Program-made: the position numbers and the translations under genes
Origin: Termitomyces sp. T153
Taxonomy: Eukaryota > Basidiomycota > Agaricomycetes > Agaricales > Lyophyllaceae
Assembly: GCA_018296165.2 (NCBI GenBank)
Contig: JACKQL020000013.1
Span: forward strand, 744,001 to 808,000
Reading direction: 5' to 3'
DNA length: 64,000 nucleotides
Notes under the pieces: generated by a model
Seen by the model: only the letters and a program-made list of their open reading frames with translations
The model's database searches: none
What the model was told of the DNA's origin: nothing
Shown: positions 47,691-58,331 of the stretch, piece by piece
Layout: every line of letters begins with the position of its first letter
Numbering within the stretch: position 1 is the first letter of the stretch

Positions 47691-49240
47691 ATGTGTTTCA
47701 TGCACCTGAAAAGGTTTCTATGTTCCTCTCATGTGTTTTCTCATGTTCTCCCATCCCTTCACCAACCCTACCTTTAACAAAAAGTAGCAGCATGACCCTG
47801 GAAGGCACAAAAATGTACACCATTGTTGTGTCAGAGTCTGCTTGCCTAATTTGGAAGCTAAGATGCAAATTGAGAATCTCTTGAGAAGCCAACCCAAAAG
47901 CCATATCAACCACAGCAGAGATAGAAAGCCAGTTACAGAGCACCTTAGCAAAGAGACCAGAGCTTGACTGTCTGAAGTTAGACAGGAACTGACAGAAAAA
48001 GAGTGAGACCCTAGTTGCAGATACATGGCTGGCCCATCCTTTCAGAAAGTATCAGACCCTATAGTAATGAGCAGGGTTGTGTCAGGTCCCACTGATGACA
48101 GGAGCTCAGCTACACTGGCAAATCCTTACTAGGCAGGTGCAATGTTCTGCACTTATAACCCAGTGTCCCAGGGTTGGTGTGGAGTGAAGGGACTTGTGAA
48201 GGGAAGCTAGGGGGAGCAGTCCAAGCAAGTCCGGAATGGTCTGGGGAAGTCTAAGACCAAGTATATTTGGTGTTGGACCTGGGCAGGTGTCAGAAACAGA
48301 TTCATGGGCATGCAAATAGACTGTGGGGTCAACAGAGGCTTTGCAAATAATGGGGGCAGAGCTGGAGTTTGACAGGGGATCACCAAGGCTTGATAGGTTC
48401 TGGGGCTGAGCAAGGAGTGAGGTCTGGAGTTGTCGTAAGAATGTTCAGGGGTCATAGCACATGCACAGAGGTTCATACTGACATCAGAGATGAAAGGAAC
48501 TTAGAGAAACAAAGGAAATATATACAGTCAAGACAAGATGGAGATGAGGCGAGACAAGACAGAGAAAAGAGATAGATTCAAGACTAAAAATAGAGACAGA
48601 GATGAAACAAGACACAAGACACAGGGAACCAGTAAATGCAATATTAAAACTAAAGTTCCAAAAGTTACTCTACAACTTATATACTGACTACTGGGTGGCT
48701 CTGGAGGACAGTGGATATGGTGGCAGGGCTTGATGGAGTTGTGTGGAGTCAATGGGTGTTAGGTGCAATCATGGGATGGGCCACAGTAACATTCTGATGG
48801 GATCAGCTGGGAATGCAGGCCACTCTGGGGTCATTGGGGTGCTCCAGAGCAGGTTGGGGGAATTAGGGTGGAGGGTCAGGGGTGTGTGACATGGTCAGGA
48901 ATGGTGGGGGAAGTCTCAGGAGCTCAGGGAAAGTCAGAGGAGGCATCAATGGCTGTGGAGAAGGCATCAGAGTTGATTAGGGGGCCATCAGGGTTTGCTA
49001 AAAAAGTGTTGGAGTTACCTGGAGTGGGTGCAGAGGGTGGATGAGGGTTTGGGGAGTTTAGCGGAGCATTGGAGAGGACTGGAAATGATGTTGGGGGTCT
49101 AGGAAGCAGGTCGTAACAGGTTGTATTGGGTATGGGCATGAAGAGACTGCTTAAGGTCCTGGGCAATCCTTAACATAATGCCAAGCCCCACACTATGTGT
49201 GTAACAGCATTTCCTCACAGTGGGCTACTAAATGGTTTGC
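47691..49240 (+). pseudogene. C-terminal relic of an RT/RNase H-type retroelement, split by a solo LTR
   Basis: At 47790-47880 the frame reads MTLEGTKMYTIVVSESACLI and WKLRCKLRI. Broken pieces similar to the end of such elements follow (RPELDCLK, VADTWL near 47960-48040). The solo LTR at 48080-49118 interrupts it. Related sequence occurs at 1656-1900. It is too decayed to define ends. Confidence 0.45.
48080..49118 (+). mobile_element. Solo LTR, ~1.1 kb family, copy 3 (older)
   Basis: The 1039 bp unit begins TGTCAGGTCCCACTGATG and ends AGGTCGTAACA. It has exact GGTTG duplications at 48075-48079 and 49119-49123. It shares blocks with copies 1 and 2 along its length (CTCAGCTACACTGG, TATATACTGACTACT, the GGAGTT-rich end). 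It has lost most CpG sites that those copies still carry. Confidence 0.82.
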
Positions 49241-49289
49241 TTATTCTCACTGGCTAAATTCATTATGGGCTTACATCCTAATTTTCTGG

Positions 49290-49800
49290 GCTGTGTGGAC
49301 TAACTTGGTACAATGCTCCCAACCTGTCTAGAAAAGGCACAGGAGGAGGCAATGGCAGCAAGTACAAAGGCAAAGGATGACATGGTATGAGATTATAACT
49401 AACAATCTGCTTCTGTTTACAAGCTGAGAGACCAATGTTTATCTAGACAGTTTGGACATAAAAACAAAACCTTTTCAGAAACTGTCAAATTTTCACCTGG
49501 GACCCTTCACAGTGGAGAGGCAGGTGGGGCTACTGGCTTACTAACTGGGACTACCTGTGGGCCTGCACCAGTTACACTTAGTTCTTCATTATCATCAAGC
49601 TGTACTTGGCCTAAAAGACCCTATTCAAAGCTATTTCCCCAAGCTACCACCACCATTCATCCTAGTCAAGAATGAAAAGGAGAGGATACCACCAGATGTG
49701 CAGCTTCTTGATTTACACAAAATATTTATGACATGAACCTCAGTAAAAATGTCCAATAATTGGATTGGGCACTGTATGGCTACTCAGAGACAGCAAGCTC
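49290..49800 (+). pseudogene. Gypsy integrase/linker relic, plus strand
   Basis: Decayed plus-strand pieces include YLDSLDIKTKPFQKLSNF, HLGPFTVERQVGLLAY and LGLPVGLHQLHLVLHYHQAV. A Pro-rich linker (PKLPPPFILVKNEKER) follows. These match the integrase C-terminal part of the gypsy element at 42300-42500 but lie on the opposite strand. No LTR of that family is attached. Confidence 0.6.
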
Positions 49801-49822
49801 TCCACTCTGTAGGTGAGGAACC

Positions 49823-50927
49823 TGTCAGGTTCTGCTGACCACGGGGGCTCAGCTACACTGGGCAAGTCCTTACTAGGTGGACATGATTCCCTGCACTGAC
49901 AACCGGGCACTCAGAGGTGTTCCAAACACTAGGGACTTGTGAGGATAGCCAGGGGAAATTGATCCGAGCAAGTCCAGGGAGGTCTGGAGGAGTAGAGGAC
50001 GAGTTGCAGGGAAGGGGGACGGGCTTGGCAGGGTTCAGGCATAAGTCCATGTGTGAGTATTGCAGGTGCGGAGGAGGCGGAGGCTACGCAGATAACAGGA
50101 GCGGAGCTGGAGTTCTGATGGGGGATCAACAGAGATTGATGAGGTTCGGAGCCAAGTGTATAGCAGGGTTCGGGGTTGGTAACAAGTGTCGGAGGTTTGT
50201 AATTGTGGAGTTCATGAGGATGTTATGGTCGAGAGGACTTGAACACAATAGACAGAATCAAACGGGATGAGACGGAGTCAAACAAAATGAGACAAAAATG
50301 AGATGAGAATGAGAATAGATTCAGGCGGAGACACGAAATGATAACGAAAAGATAACGGAACAGAGACAAGATAAGACTGGGAGACTGAGAATAAGGAAAA
50401 CAAGACACGGGACACAAAACACAAGAGGAAACAATCAGAAACACATCAGGAAAGGCCGGTAAGTAGGTAGATAATCTCAAGACTCCAGTACAAGGAGCTG
50501 CTCTATGTCTTATATACTGACTACTGAAGAGCTCTGGGGATGTCGGCTGTGGTGGCGGGGCTTGGCAGAGCTTGATGGAGTCGACAGGTGTTGGTTATGA
50601 CCAGAGGGCAGGCCACGTTGATATGTTGATGGGATCAATTGTAATGCGGTCCATTCCAAGGTTGTTGTGATACCCCAGGGTAAGTTGGGGGAGCCAGGGT
50701 GTCAAGTTGATGATGTGTAATGGGGTCAGGCATGGCAGGGGAGTGGTCCCAGGGGCTCAGGAAGTCCAGGGGAAGTGCCAGCGGCTGTGGAGAAGATGTC
50801 AGAGTTGGCCAGGGGGCCGTCGGAGTTAGCCGAGAATGTGTCGGAGTTAGCCGGAGTAGGCGCGGAGTGCTGGGGAAGTTTGATAAAGTGTCGGGGGGGG
50901 GGGGTTCTCAGGGAATGGATCATGACA
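49823..50927 (+). mobile_element. Solo LTR, ~1.1 kb family, copy 2
   Basis: The 1105 bp unit begins TGTCAGGTTCTGCTGACC and ends GGATCATGACA. Exact GAACC duplications lie at 49818-49822 and 50928-50932. It is nearly identical to copy 1 (38363-39513), with a few short deletions. Most differences are C/T and G/A at CpG positions. Confidence 0.9.
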
Positions 50928-50932
50928 GAACC

Positions 50933-51211
50933 CAACATGGTTTTTTCAATGCTATTACATTAATGCATTATTCTTGTACTGTGCAATGCATTACTTTTGT
51001 ATCAAACATCATGTGTACAATACTACTGATTGATTACACAGAAAAAATGCATTATGTACTATATATATCTAATTAGACAGAATAATGCATCATTTTAAAA
51101 TTGCATGGACTGCAACTATCTCTCTCTTCCTAAATTCACAGCCATGCAATAGACAAAGCTGGAATAAGTATCTTACATTGAGCAGTGTACAAAGAAAGCT
51201 GTACCAATATA
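50933..51211. other. AT-rich unassigned sequence between two elements
   Basis: This is AT-rich DNA with repeated ATGCATTA words (about 50960-51090). Similar words occur at 36870-36970 at the other end of the island. No open frame of interest. Confidence 0.3.
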
Positions 51212-52157
51212 CACTTCAGGAAATGTAGCATATGCCTGAGAAAAAGGTGTCAGAAATATGTTTTTCAATTTCTGACACCTTTTTCTAAAGAAACATGCTA
51301 AATTTTGTGTCAGAAAATTTCAGTAAATATATCAAATATTTTCTTAATGTTTCTTTTGTAGAATGATAAATTTTTCCCATATTTTATTCAAAGAATTAAT
51401 AATCAAGATATTTATAATGTTCTTGATGATTTTCTTGAGAAACACATGATATGTTTCAGCACATGTTTCTCAAAAAACCTTTGTCCTGTTCTTAGTTTTG
51501 TATGTCAAGAAACACTCTGTATTCTTCTTAAGAAACATGTGTCAGCATAACTTACAATACTTCTTGAGAAACACGCAATAAAAAAATGTTATAATATTCT
51601 ACAGAAACAATCTATAGAAACATGTGTCGCATCACTCAGCGCGCGACTGTTGATTTGCTCATCAAGATGCTTAATACGTAGTACTGAGCAATGCAACATG
51701 TGTTTCTGTAGAATATTATAACATTTGCGCTGAGTGATGTGACACATGTTTCTATAGATTGTTTCTGTAGAATATTATAACATTTTTTTATTGTGTGTTT
51801 CTTGAGAAGTATTGTAAGTTATGCCAACACATGTTTCTTGAGAAGAATACAGAGTGTTTCTTGACATACAACACTAAGAACAGGACAAAGGTTTTTTGAG
51901 AAACACGTGCTGAAACATATCATGTGTTTCTCAAGAAAATCATCAAGAACATTTTAAATATTTTGATTATTTTTTCTTTGGATAAAACACAGAAAAATTT
52001 ATCATTCTACAAAAGAAACATTAAGAAAATATTTGATATATTTACTGAAATTTTCTGACACAAAATTTAGCATGTTTCTTCAGAAAAAGGTGTCAGAAAT
52101 TGAAAAACATATTTCTAACACCTTTTTCTCAGGAAACATGCTACATTTCCTGAAGTG
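51212..52157. mobile_element. 946 bp foldback palindrome, possible CACTA-type non-autonomous element
   Basis: The left arm 51212-51642 begins CACTTCAGGAAATG and ends CACTCAGCGC. The right arm 51727-52157 is its reverse complement over the full 431 bp, with scattered differences. An 84 bp spacer lies between. Each arm itself contains a hairpin (51241-51257 pairs with 51268-51284 around GGTGTCAGAAAT) and several GTTTCTTGAGAA and GTTTCT[GA]TAGAA words. ATA sits on both sides (51209-51211 and 52158-52160), a possible 3 bp target duplication. CACT ends, subterminal repeats and 3 bp duplications fit the CACTA/EnSpm superfamily, but this is inference. No coding sequence. Confidence 0.85.
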
Positions 52158-52273
52158 ATACCACGTATCTGAGCACGGCAATCCTGACATCCGACTTGAA
52201 GGGGACTTCTGTATTAGACGAATAAGGGCATAGAATCAACTTTGTACAATACTGCAAGGTCGCGATAGAATTG

Positions 52274-53109
52274 ATGTCCCAGCTAGTCAAGCTCTCCTCC
52301 GGAATATCTCTTCAAGTCGATTTCAACGCCCCTCAATCTCTTCGGGAACCCAAAAAGCTGGCGGTCTTCCTTCATCCGTGGCCCTGGTTAGGTGGTCATA
52401 AGGACGATTCGTGAGTGCATCATAGGCAGAGTACATCACTTGCTTTGTGCATAACACTGACAATGGTCTCTTGAAGAGTTCTTTGTCCGCTCGCATCTCA
52501 TTTGTACACTGACAATTACCATATTCTAAGATACAATTCGAGAGGTGTTGGACTATCTACTGGATGGGCGTCTTTTACAGGCTTCAGTGAAGCGAAAGAT
52601 CTTGAAGACTTAGTAACCTGGGCTACCCAGCAGATTACCAACCTCAAGTCGCTTGTTCTTATTGTGAGTGTCTGGGAGTTGCCTTCGTACTATGCATTGA
52701 ACTCAACAATGAACGACTTGAACAGGGTTATTCATATGGTTCCCTCATCGCCTCCTTGCACCCCATCATTCCATCCATTAAGACTGCACATATTCTGATC
52801 TCGTATCCTCTGGGTCCTAGGGGTTGGTTGACATTGTTTCATACGGGCACCTACAGCGCAAAACTTCGAGAGCTTGTACATAACCCGGATTCTCATGTGC
52901 TCGTTATATTCGGAGATCGAGATGAATTCACGAGTGTGGAAAAATATAGGGAATGGCAGAAAAGTCTCGAAGAAGTCTCCGCCAGCGAACGCCTGAGAGT
53001 TGTAGAGGTAGCAGCAGCTTCACATTTCTGGGAAGGACTTTTTGGGTGGGAATTGAGAACGGAGATAGGAAGCTGGTTGCGTTGCCATGACGGATTACAA
53101 ACATACTAG
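52274..53109 (+). CDS. Alpha/beta hydrolase
   Basis: The ATG at 52274 gives MSQLVKLSSGISLQVDFN and then KKLAVFLHPWPWLGGHKDD. An intron joins to a YHILRYNSRGVGLSTGWASF block, the usual RYN-RGVG-S turn of this family. The next exons give DLEDLVTWATQQI and the nucleophile elbow GYSYGSLIASLHP (around 52720-52760, beginning at an intron acceptor). The acid-region block HVLVIFGDRDEFTS follows (Asp), and the histidine-region block VVEVAAASHFWEGLFG (His). Catalytic Ser, Asp and His are therefore all present. The protein ends at 53109, about 220 residues. The substrate is unknown; relatives are annotated only as hydrolases. It begins 116 bp from the foldback element, which may sit in its promoter. Confidence 0.85.
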
Positions 53110-53268
53110 CCATGTAGCCGGAGCGGGATCAGTTGAGCATTCAACTCCCCTTCAAAAACATTGACACCCTTTGTGATCCCTCTTCTATCTCTATTATATT
53201 CCTTTCTCCACGCGTTCGTTCGGATCGATTCATAAATATAACCTTTCTATTACTCTCATCCTTTACAA
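53110..53268. promoter_or_regulatory. Intergenic stretch with likely promoter
   Basis: This short gap separates the hydrolase stop from the next gene. CT-rich sequence (CCTCTTCTATCTCTATTA, about 53176) and an AT-rich CATAAATATAACC stretch lie 30-90 bp before the proposed start. The role is inferred from position only. Confidence 0.3.
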
Positions 53269-54829
53269 ATGTACGTGTATGCTCCGCCACCTAACACTAC
53301 AAACTACCGCTCGCTAATCTACTTGCATCTGATGGCCTCACAGGCCGTTACCAGATGAGCGCCCTAGGGGGAGCGTGGCAAATCTCATTGGCCGCTTCGA
53401 AACCCAAGTCAAGCGCCAGTCCTCCTCATCGCCAGCATCTGCCCGGAGTTTGAGTGCCACTTCTCATATGTCTGGGGACTCTGCCAAGGAGGAAGCGAAG
53501 GAAAGACGCGAATGGCCTCCGAAATCCGCTAGTCCTGATGCCAAAGGACCTATTACCATTCCATCCTCATCTTTTGCACGAAGCCTAGCACTAGCACAGG
53601 CTGTTTCTGCTGAAGCGACCTTGGGAACAGCCGCCACGGAGGCTCAGGTTGATCTCGTGGCAGCTGCCTCGTTGACTCCTCGCCCTCGTTCCACAACGTC
53701 AAATTCTGACAGCCCGAAACCCGTTGTCACTACGCCTCCTCAGCGACAGCTTAGTATCGATGTCATCCCATCGACACCAATAACTACAGGAACACCGATA
53801 ACTGCTAAGCCGCCCACGACCGCTAAACCCGCGCGAGCTACTGGAAAGCCATCTACAACGACATCTGGCCGAACCCCCGCTAGATCTATGGGGCCACGTC
53901 CATTCACTGCTCCAGCCGCGCAACCCATCAAATCGCAGAACACAGGTCCGGGTAAACCGTCTTTCCCTTCGCGTAAGCCTGTCATCCCTCCTACCTCCGC
54001 CAGCATCGCGCACAAAGCAGCGAAGCCCGCCTCTACGCGGCCCAAAACTCCATCATCAATGCAGTCTAGGACGCCTTCTTCGGGTTTGTTCGCGCCAACC
54101 GCGGCCTCTCTAGCAAAATCGCGAAACGCTCAACAATCCTCAGCTCCCATCCAGATAAAGAAGGTTGCATCAAGCAGCGCTGGCGCGGAACGCCTAAGTA
54201 AACCCACTGCTGCTTCGTTGTCCCGAACACGAACTCCAACGGCTGTTGGTATGAAGCCGACCGCTTCTGCTCGTTCGGCAACACGTGGAGTTCCGGCAAC
54301 TAGGCCCAAGACCAGTAGTGCCGGGACCCTTACAAAGAAAACTGGAACAACATCGACAGCAAAAAAGGCTGCTGCGGCTGCTGTTGTGGCCGAGCCAGAA
54401 CCGGTACCTGAGCTTCTGCCAGCAGAAAATGGACATCAGCCTGATGAGGACCACATCGATGAACATCCTGAAGATGCTGTCAACTCAGAAAAACAACCCC
54501 CCGAACAAGATAACAGTGTCATCGGAGAGTCCTCTAAGGCTGAGGCCGGAGATATTACCACCGATCAACATTTGAATGAGAAAGCAGGAGAAAATGCGAA
54601 TAACGAGACAGATGTCGTGTCTCCTGATAACTTGGAATCGCATGATACCCCCTGTGAACATTCCGAAAAGGCAGAACCGGCTCCTGTCAATGATGATCAT
54701 GAGGCCACCGAAGTCAAGCCGGAAGGACATGTCGGAAACGAGATTGAAGATATGGTTAACCTCCTTGAGTCGGTGTCCATCTCTAAGGTACGGCCGGAGA
54801 GCATTGCCACCATTCCTGACGAAGAGTGA
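53269..54829 (+). CDS. Low-complexity Ser/Thr/Pro/Ala protein, unknown function; split start codon proposed
   Basis: The conserved beginning reads RPRGSVANLIGRFETQVKR from 53359 on, but no in-frame ATG exists there. If AT at 53269-53270 is spliced to G at 53344 (a 73-nt GT...AG intron, 53271-53343), the start becomes MPLPDERPRGSVANLIGRF. The body is basic and rich in S, T, P and A (TPARSMGPRPFTAPAAQP, TRPKTPSSMQSRTPSSGL, KKTGTTSTAKKAAAAAVV), and the last ~130 residues are acidic. It ends VRPESIATIPDEE. A basic, disordered, SxTPxR-rich protein with an acidic end resembles microtubule- or septum-associated proteins, but no domain is seen, so I assign no function. Codon structure and the absence of stops over 484 codons support a real gene. 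Confidence 0.7.
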
Positions 54830-55429
54830 GGAGACGAACAATCGATGAAACGATGAAATTTAATGAATTGACGGCCCATGGTATTAATATTACTTCTCTT
54901 GTAACTTGTCCCACTTTCTCCACTACTGACACATAGACCTTACCAACTCGTATGTGTTCTGACTGAGTCTCTTGTGTCGAATCCTGATTTCTAACATTCT
55001 AGCTCGTACCTAAGTTTCTTATATTCCATTAGTCTACTCTTTTGGGCCTCTCTTTCGATTTTTATACCCTACTCTAGCCATTTCCAGTTAGACACTCGTC
55101 TATCCGTTTATGCCCTGGAAAGTATTCATACCACAACACACACATACACCTGTTTTACATTTGATCTTCTTCAATGTCCGACGCTTTCTGCTTTCCCCGT
55201 TCCAGTTACCGGTTCCCACTCAGTACTTAAGAATCAGTGTGACCTTGTAAAAACTTCTTCAACAATAACGTTAATTCAATTACTTCCCAATACCGGATTA
55301 CGAAGGAAGGGAATAATCGTCGTCCTTTGCATTTGTTGTGCAGTCATCATAGCATATGCTGTATCTACGAGTCCATCATCTATTTATACAAAGTCCAAAG
55401 GTATTACAGGTCAAAAAGAGCTTCTTCGA
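54830..55429. other. Convergent 3' region
   Basis: This is 3' sequence of the low-complexity gene and of phosphoketolase. It is AT-rich with no open frames of interest. I see nothing else. Confidence 0.4.
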
Positions 55430-58331
55430 TCAGTCAAACTTGGGGATGGCAAAGATATCATCTTGATCTATGCAAAAATTATAAGAATGCATAATTGACG
55501 CAGCATGAAATTTCAAAACATACCTTTTCCGTTTTTATATATGTACTCCCGTTCCTTCTGAGCCAAGTGTTTGATGTAGCTGACAACTTCGTGCGCATCG
55601 ACCGCAACACGCTTGTTGAAGTATGCGCCTCCGCGGATGGCGGCGATGGCAACGTCGAAACGAGAGGTACGGTTGCACAACATCATCTATAAGAGAAGTC
55701 AGCAATCGATGCGCGCAGAGAACAAAGAAAACTTGTGACTTACGTCGAACGGCGAAGTGGTCGTACCCTCCTCGGCATAACCTTCAATAGTAATCCTGTC
55801 GGTACCAGGTCGGCCTCCCAACAATCCCCTCAGCTCGATGGGATAACCGTGGTAGTTGAAGTGGATGTGGCGATCGGTAGTAAACAGAGCCTCGAAGGAG
55901 TCCTTGGTGAGAGCGTGGGGGTGCTTGCCGTAAGGGCTCATAATCATGAGGTCGGTGACATTAACGACGCGCACTCGCAAATCCGGCATGAGTTTACGAA
56001 GAAGAGCGGCGGCAGCAATAACCTCAAACGTCATCTCGACACCGATACCAACTAGGACGCTGAGATTCAGGTTTAGTGATAGATTTTCATCAAACAGGCT
56101 GTAAAAACCTACACATCAGGGTCGACACCTTGGTCAACACTGCAGAATTTCCAGACGGAAGCTCCGGCAACACAGTGCTGCATACGAAGATAAAAATATA
56201 ATCTATGAATTGAAGAAATTTAGACTGACCTTCTCAGCCTCCTCCTTACTCAACCAGACGGGCGTAGGCTGCTTGCTTCCGACCATCAAGTTAACGTAGT
56301 TCTTCGCCCTCAGGCAATGAGAAATGGTCGAAAGGAAACAGTTGGCATCAGGCGGGAGATAAACACGCGCGAACTGAGCTTTGAGATTAAGGACAGCTCC
56401 AATGAACGACGGGTTCTGATGTGAGAAACCATTGTGTTCCTGACGCGTCCAAGTAGATGTCTCCAAATAGTTTAGAGAACCGCAAGGTTCACGCCACGTC
56501 GTTTCACTTGCCTGGACAACTATGGGTTAGATGACTTCGTAGGGTAAGGGCTCGATGTTGACGCACCATCTTACAGAACTTAGCGTATTGAACCATCATC
56601 GTATGGACGATACCAAGGAACGCCTCGTAACTTGGGAAAAGACCAGTGCGTCCAGTGAGAGTGTAGCCTTGGAGCATGCCTTGGCAAGTGTGCTCGGAGA
56701 GAATCTCAATGACGCGTCCTCCTTGGGCACGGGAGGCAACATCCCATTGGAAGTTGCGTCCGGTAACATCGAAGACGGCATCGAGCTTATTCGAAACGAG
56801 CTCGTCAGGTGAGAAGATCCTGAAAGTCTTGGGGTTTCTAATGAAGGTGGTCAACATGTAAATAGGTCTACCGAATGAAGGGGCGTACTGTACAACGACC
56901 TCCTTGATGAACTGGCCAATTGCCTTCATGCAGCTTATCTCTTGACCTGACTCGAAGGTAAATTTGCGCCAGTCAGGCGTCTTTAGAGGCTGATATGCTT
57001 TGTAGGACTCGTCCCTCATACCCATCCTCTTGCCACCTTCAGGAACTATTTTCATGATCGCGTCGACAGGAGACCCATTTCGGTTGAATAGCTCCTTAGG
57101 GCCATAAGACTCAAGCCACTTCTGGAGCATCTGGAGTTCTTTCGTGTTGGTCTTCGCCTCGGGCAAGGGCACTTGATGAGAACGGAACGAGCCCTCAATG
57201 AATTCGCCGTTGTGAACCTTAGGACCTGTCCAGCCCTTCGGGGTGCGAAGAACAAGCATAGGCCATCGGGGTTTAACGATTGGAGAACCGGAGCGCGCTG
57301 CCTGCTGGATCTTCTTGATCTCCGCGACTGCCCAATCGAGAGAAGCAGCAAGGTCGTTGTGGATGTCGTCAATATCTTCCACGATGCGGACTTGATACCC
57401 ATATCCACTGCAAGGAGAACATCAAATCAAGATAGAAGGTATGACGCATCAAAAAAACATACGTGTAGAGTGCAATCGTCTCTTTATTGTCCATGACACC
57501 AGCAATAGTGCGCTCTGAGATCTTGAATCCATTGACATGCAAGATAGGGAGTACAGCACCAGACTCAGCAGGGTCGATATACTTCATAGCGTGCCAGGCC
57601 GTAGCGGTAGGTCCAGTCTCGGCTTCACCATCACCCACAACACAAGCGACGATGAGGTCGGGGTTGTCCATCACTGCACCGAAGGATACACTGAGCGCGT
57701 AACCAAGCTCTCCACCTTCGTGAATGGCACCAGGTGTCTCTGCGTTGATGTGACTGGGAAAACCTCCAGGAACACTGAAGCGGGAGATGAGCTTCTTGAG
57801 ACCACCATAATTACGGGAGTATTCGGGCATAAAGGTGCTCAAAGAGTCCTCCATCCAGAGACAAGATAGGATAGCAGGCGCACCATGGCCTGACAGCAAC
57901 AATCAATCCGTTTCTGAAGATGACCGTGAGTTCGTAGACTTACCTGGCCCTACAACGTACAGAGCATCGAGACCTGTCTTCTTTATAATGCGGTTGAGAT
58001 GAGCGTAAACCAGGACGAGACCTGGACACGTTCCCCAGTGACCAAGAAGACGAGGTTTGATCATGTCCGGGGTAATCTTCTTCTCGAGGAGGACATTGTC
58101 GTTGAGGAAAATCATGGCTGAAAACGGTTAGCCAAAACGCACGGCACCTGGAGACAGATACCTACCTGCAGAGATATAGTTGGCAGCCCGAGTGTAGAGG
58201 TCAAGACTCTTGTGTTCATCGGGAGAGAGGTAATTTCGGGTATTGAGCTGAGCTTCGTATATGAGAATGTCCTTGGAGAGAAGAGACGCGTCAGGAGGGG
58301 GGTTAGCTTGAGCGAGCTGTTGGGCAGGCAT
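55430..58331 (-). CDS. Xylulose-5-phosphate/fructose-6-phosphate phosphoketolase
   Basis: This thiamine-diphosphate enzyme splits xylulose 5-phosphate (or fructose 6-phosphate) with phosphate to give acetyl phosphate and an aldose phosphate. The start at 58331 gives [18 protein letters not shown]. Family blocks are [60 protein letters not shown] and [18 protein letters not shown]. The ThDP-binding stretch is [18 protein letters not shown], followed by [16 protein letters not shown]. The C-terminal domain has [74 protein letters not shown] and [19 protein letters not shown]. It ends [12 protein letters not shown]. At least six short introns. About 800 residues, normal. All catalytic blocks are intact. 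Confidence 0.96.

Noticed and set aside
36840..51210. One large DNA transposon spanning the island, suggested by ATGCATAAT-like words at both ends
   Set aside because: The words are simple AT-rich motifs with no extended inverted match, and the content is explained by separate nested retroelements.
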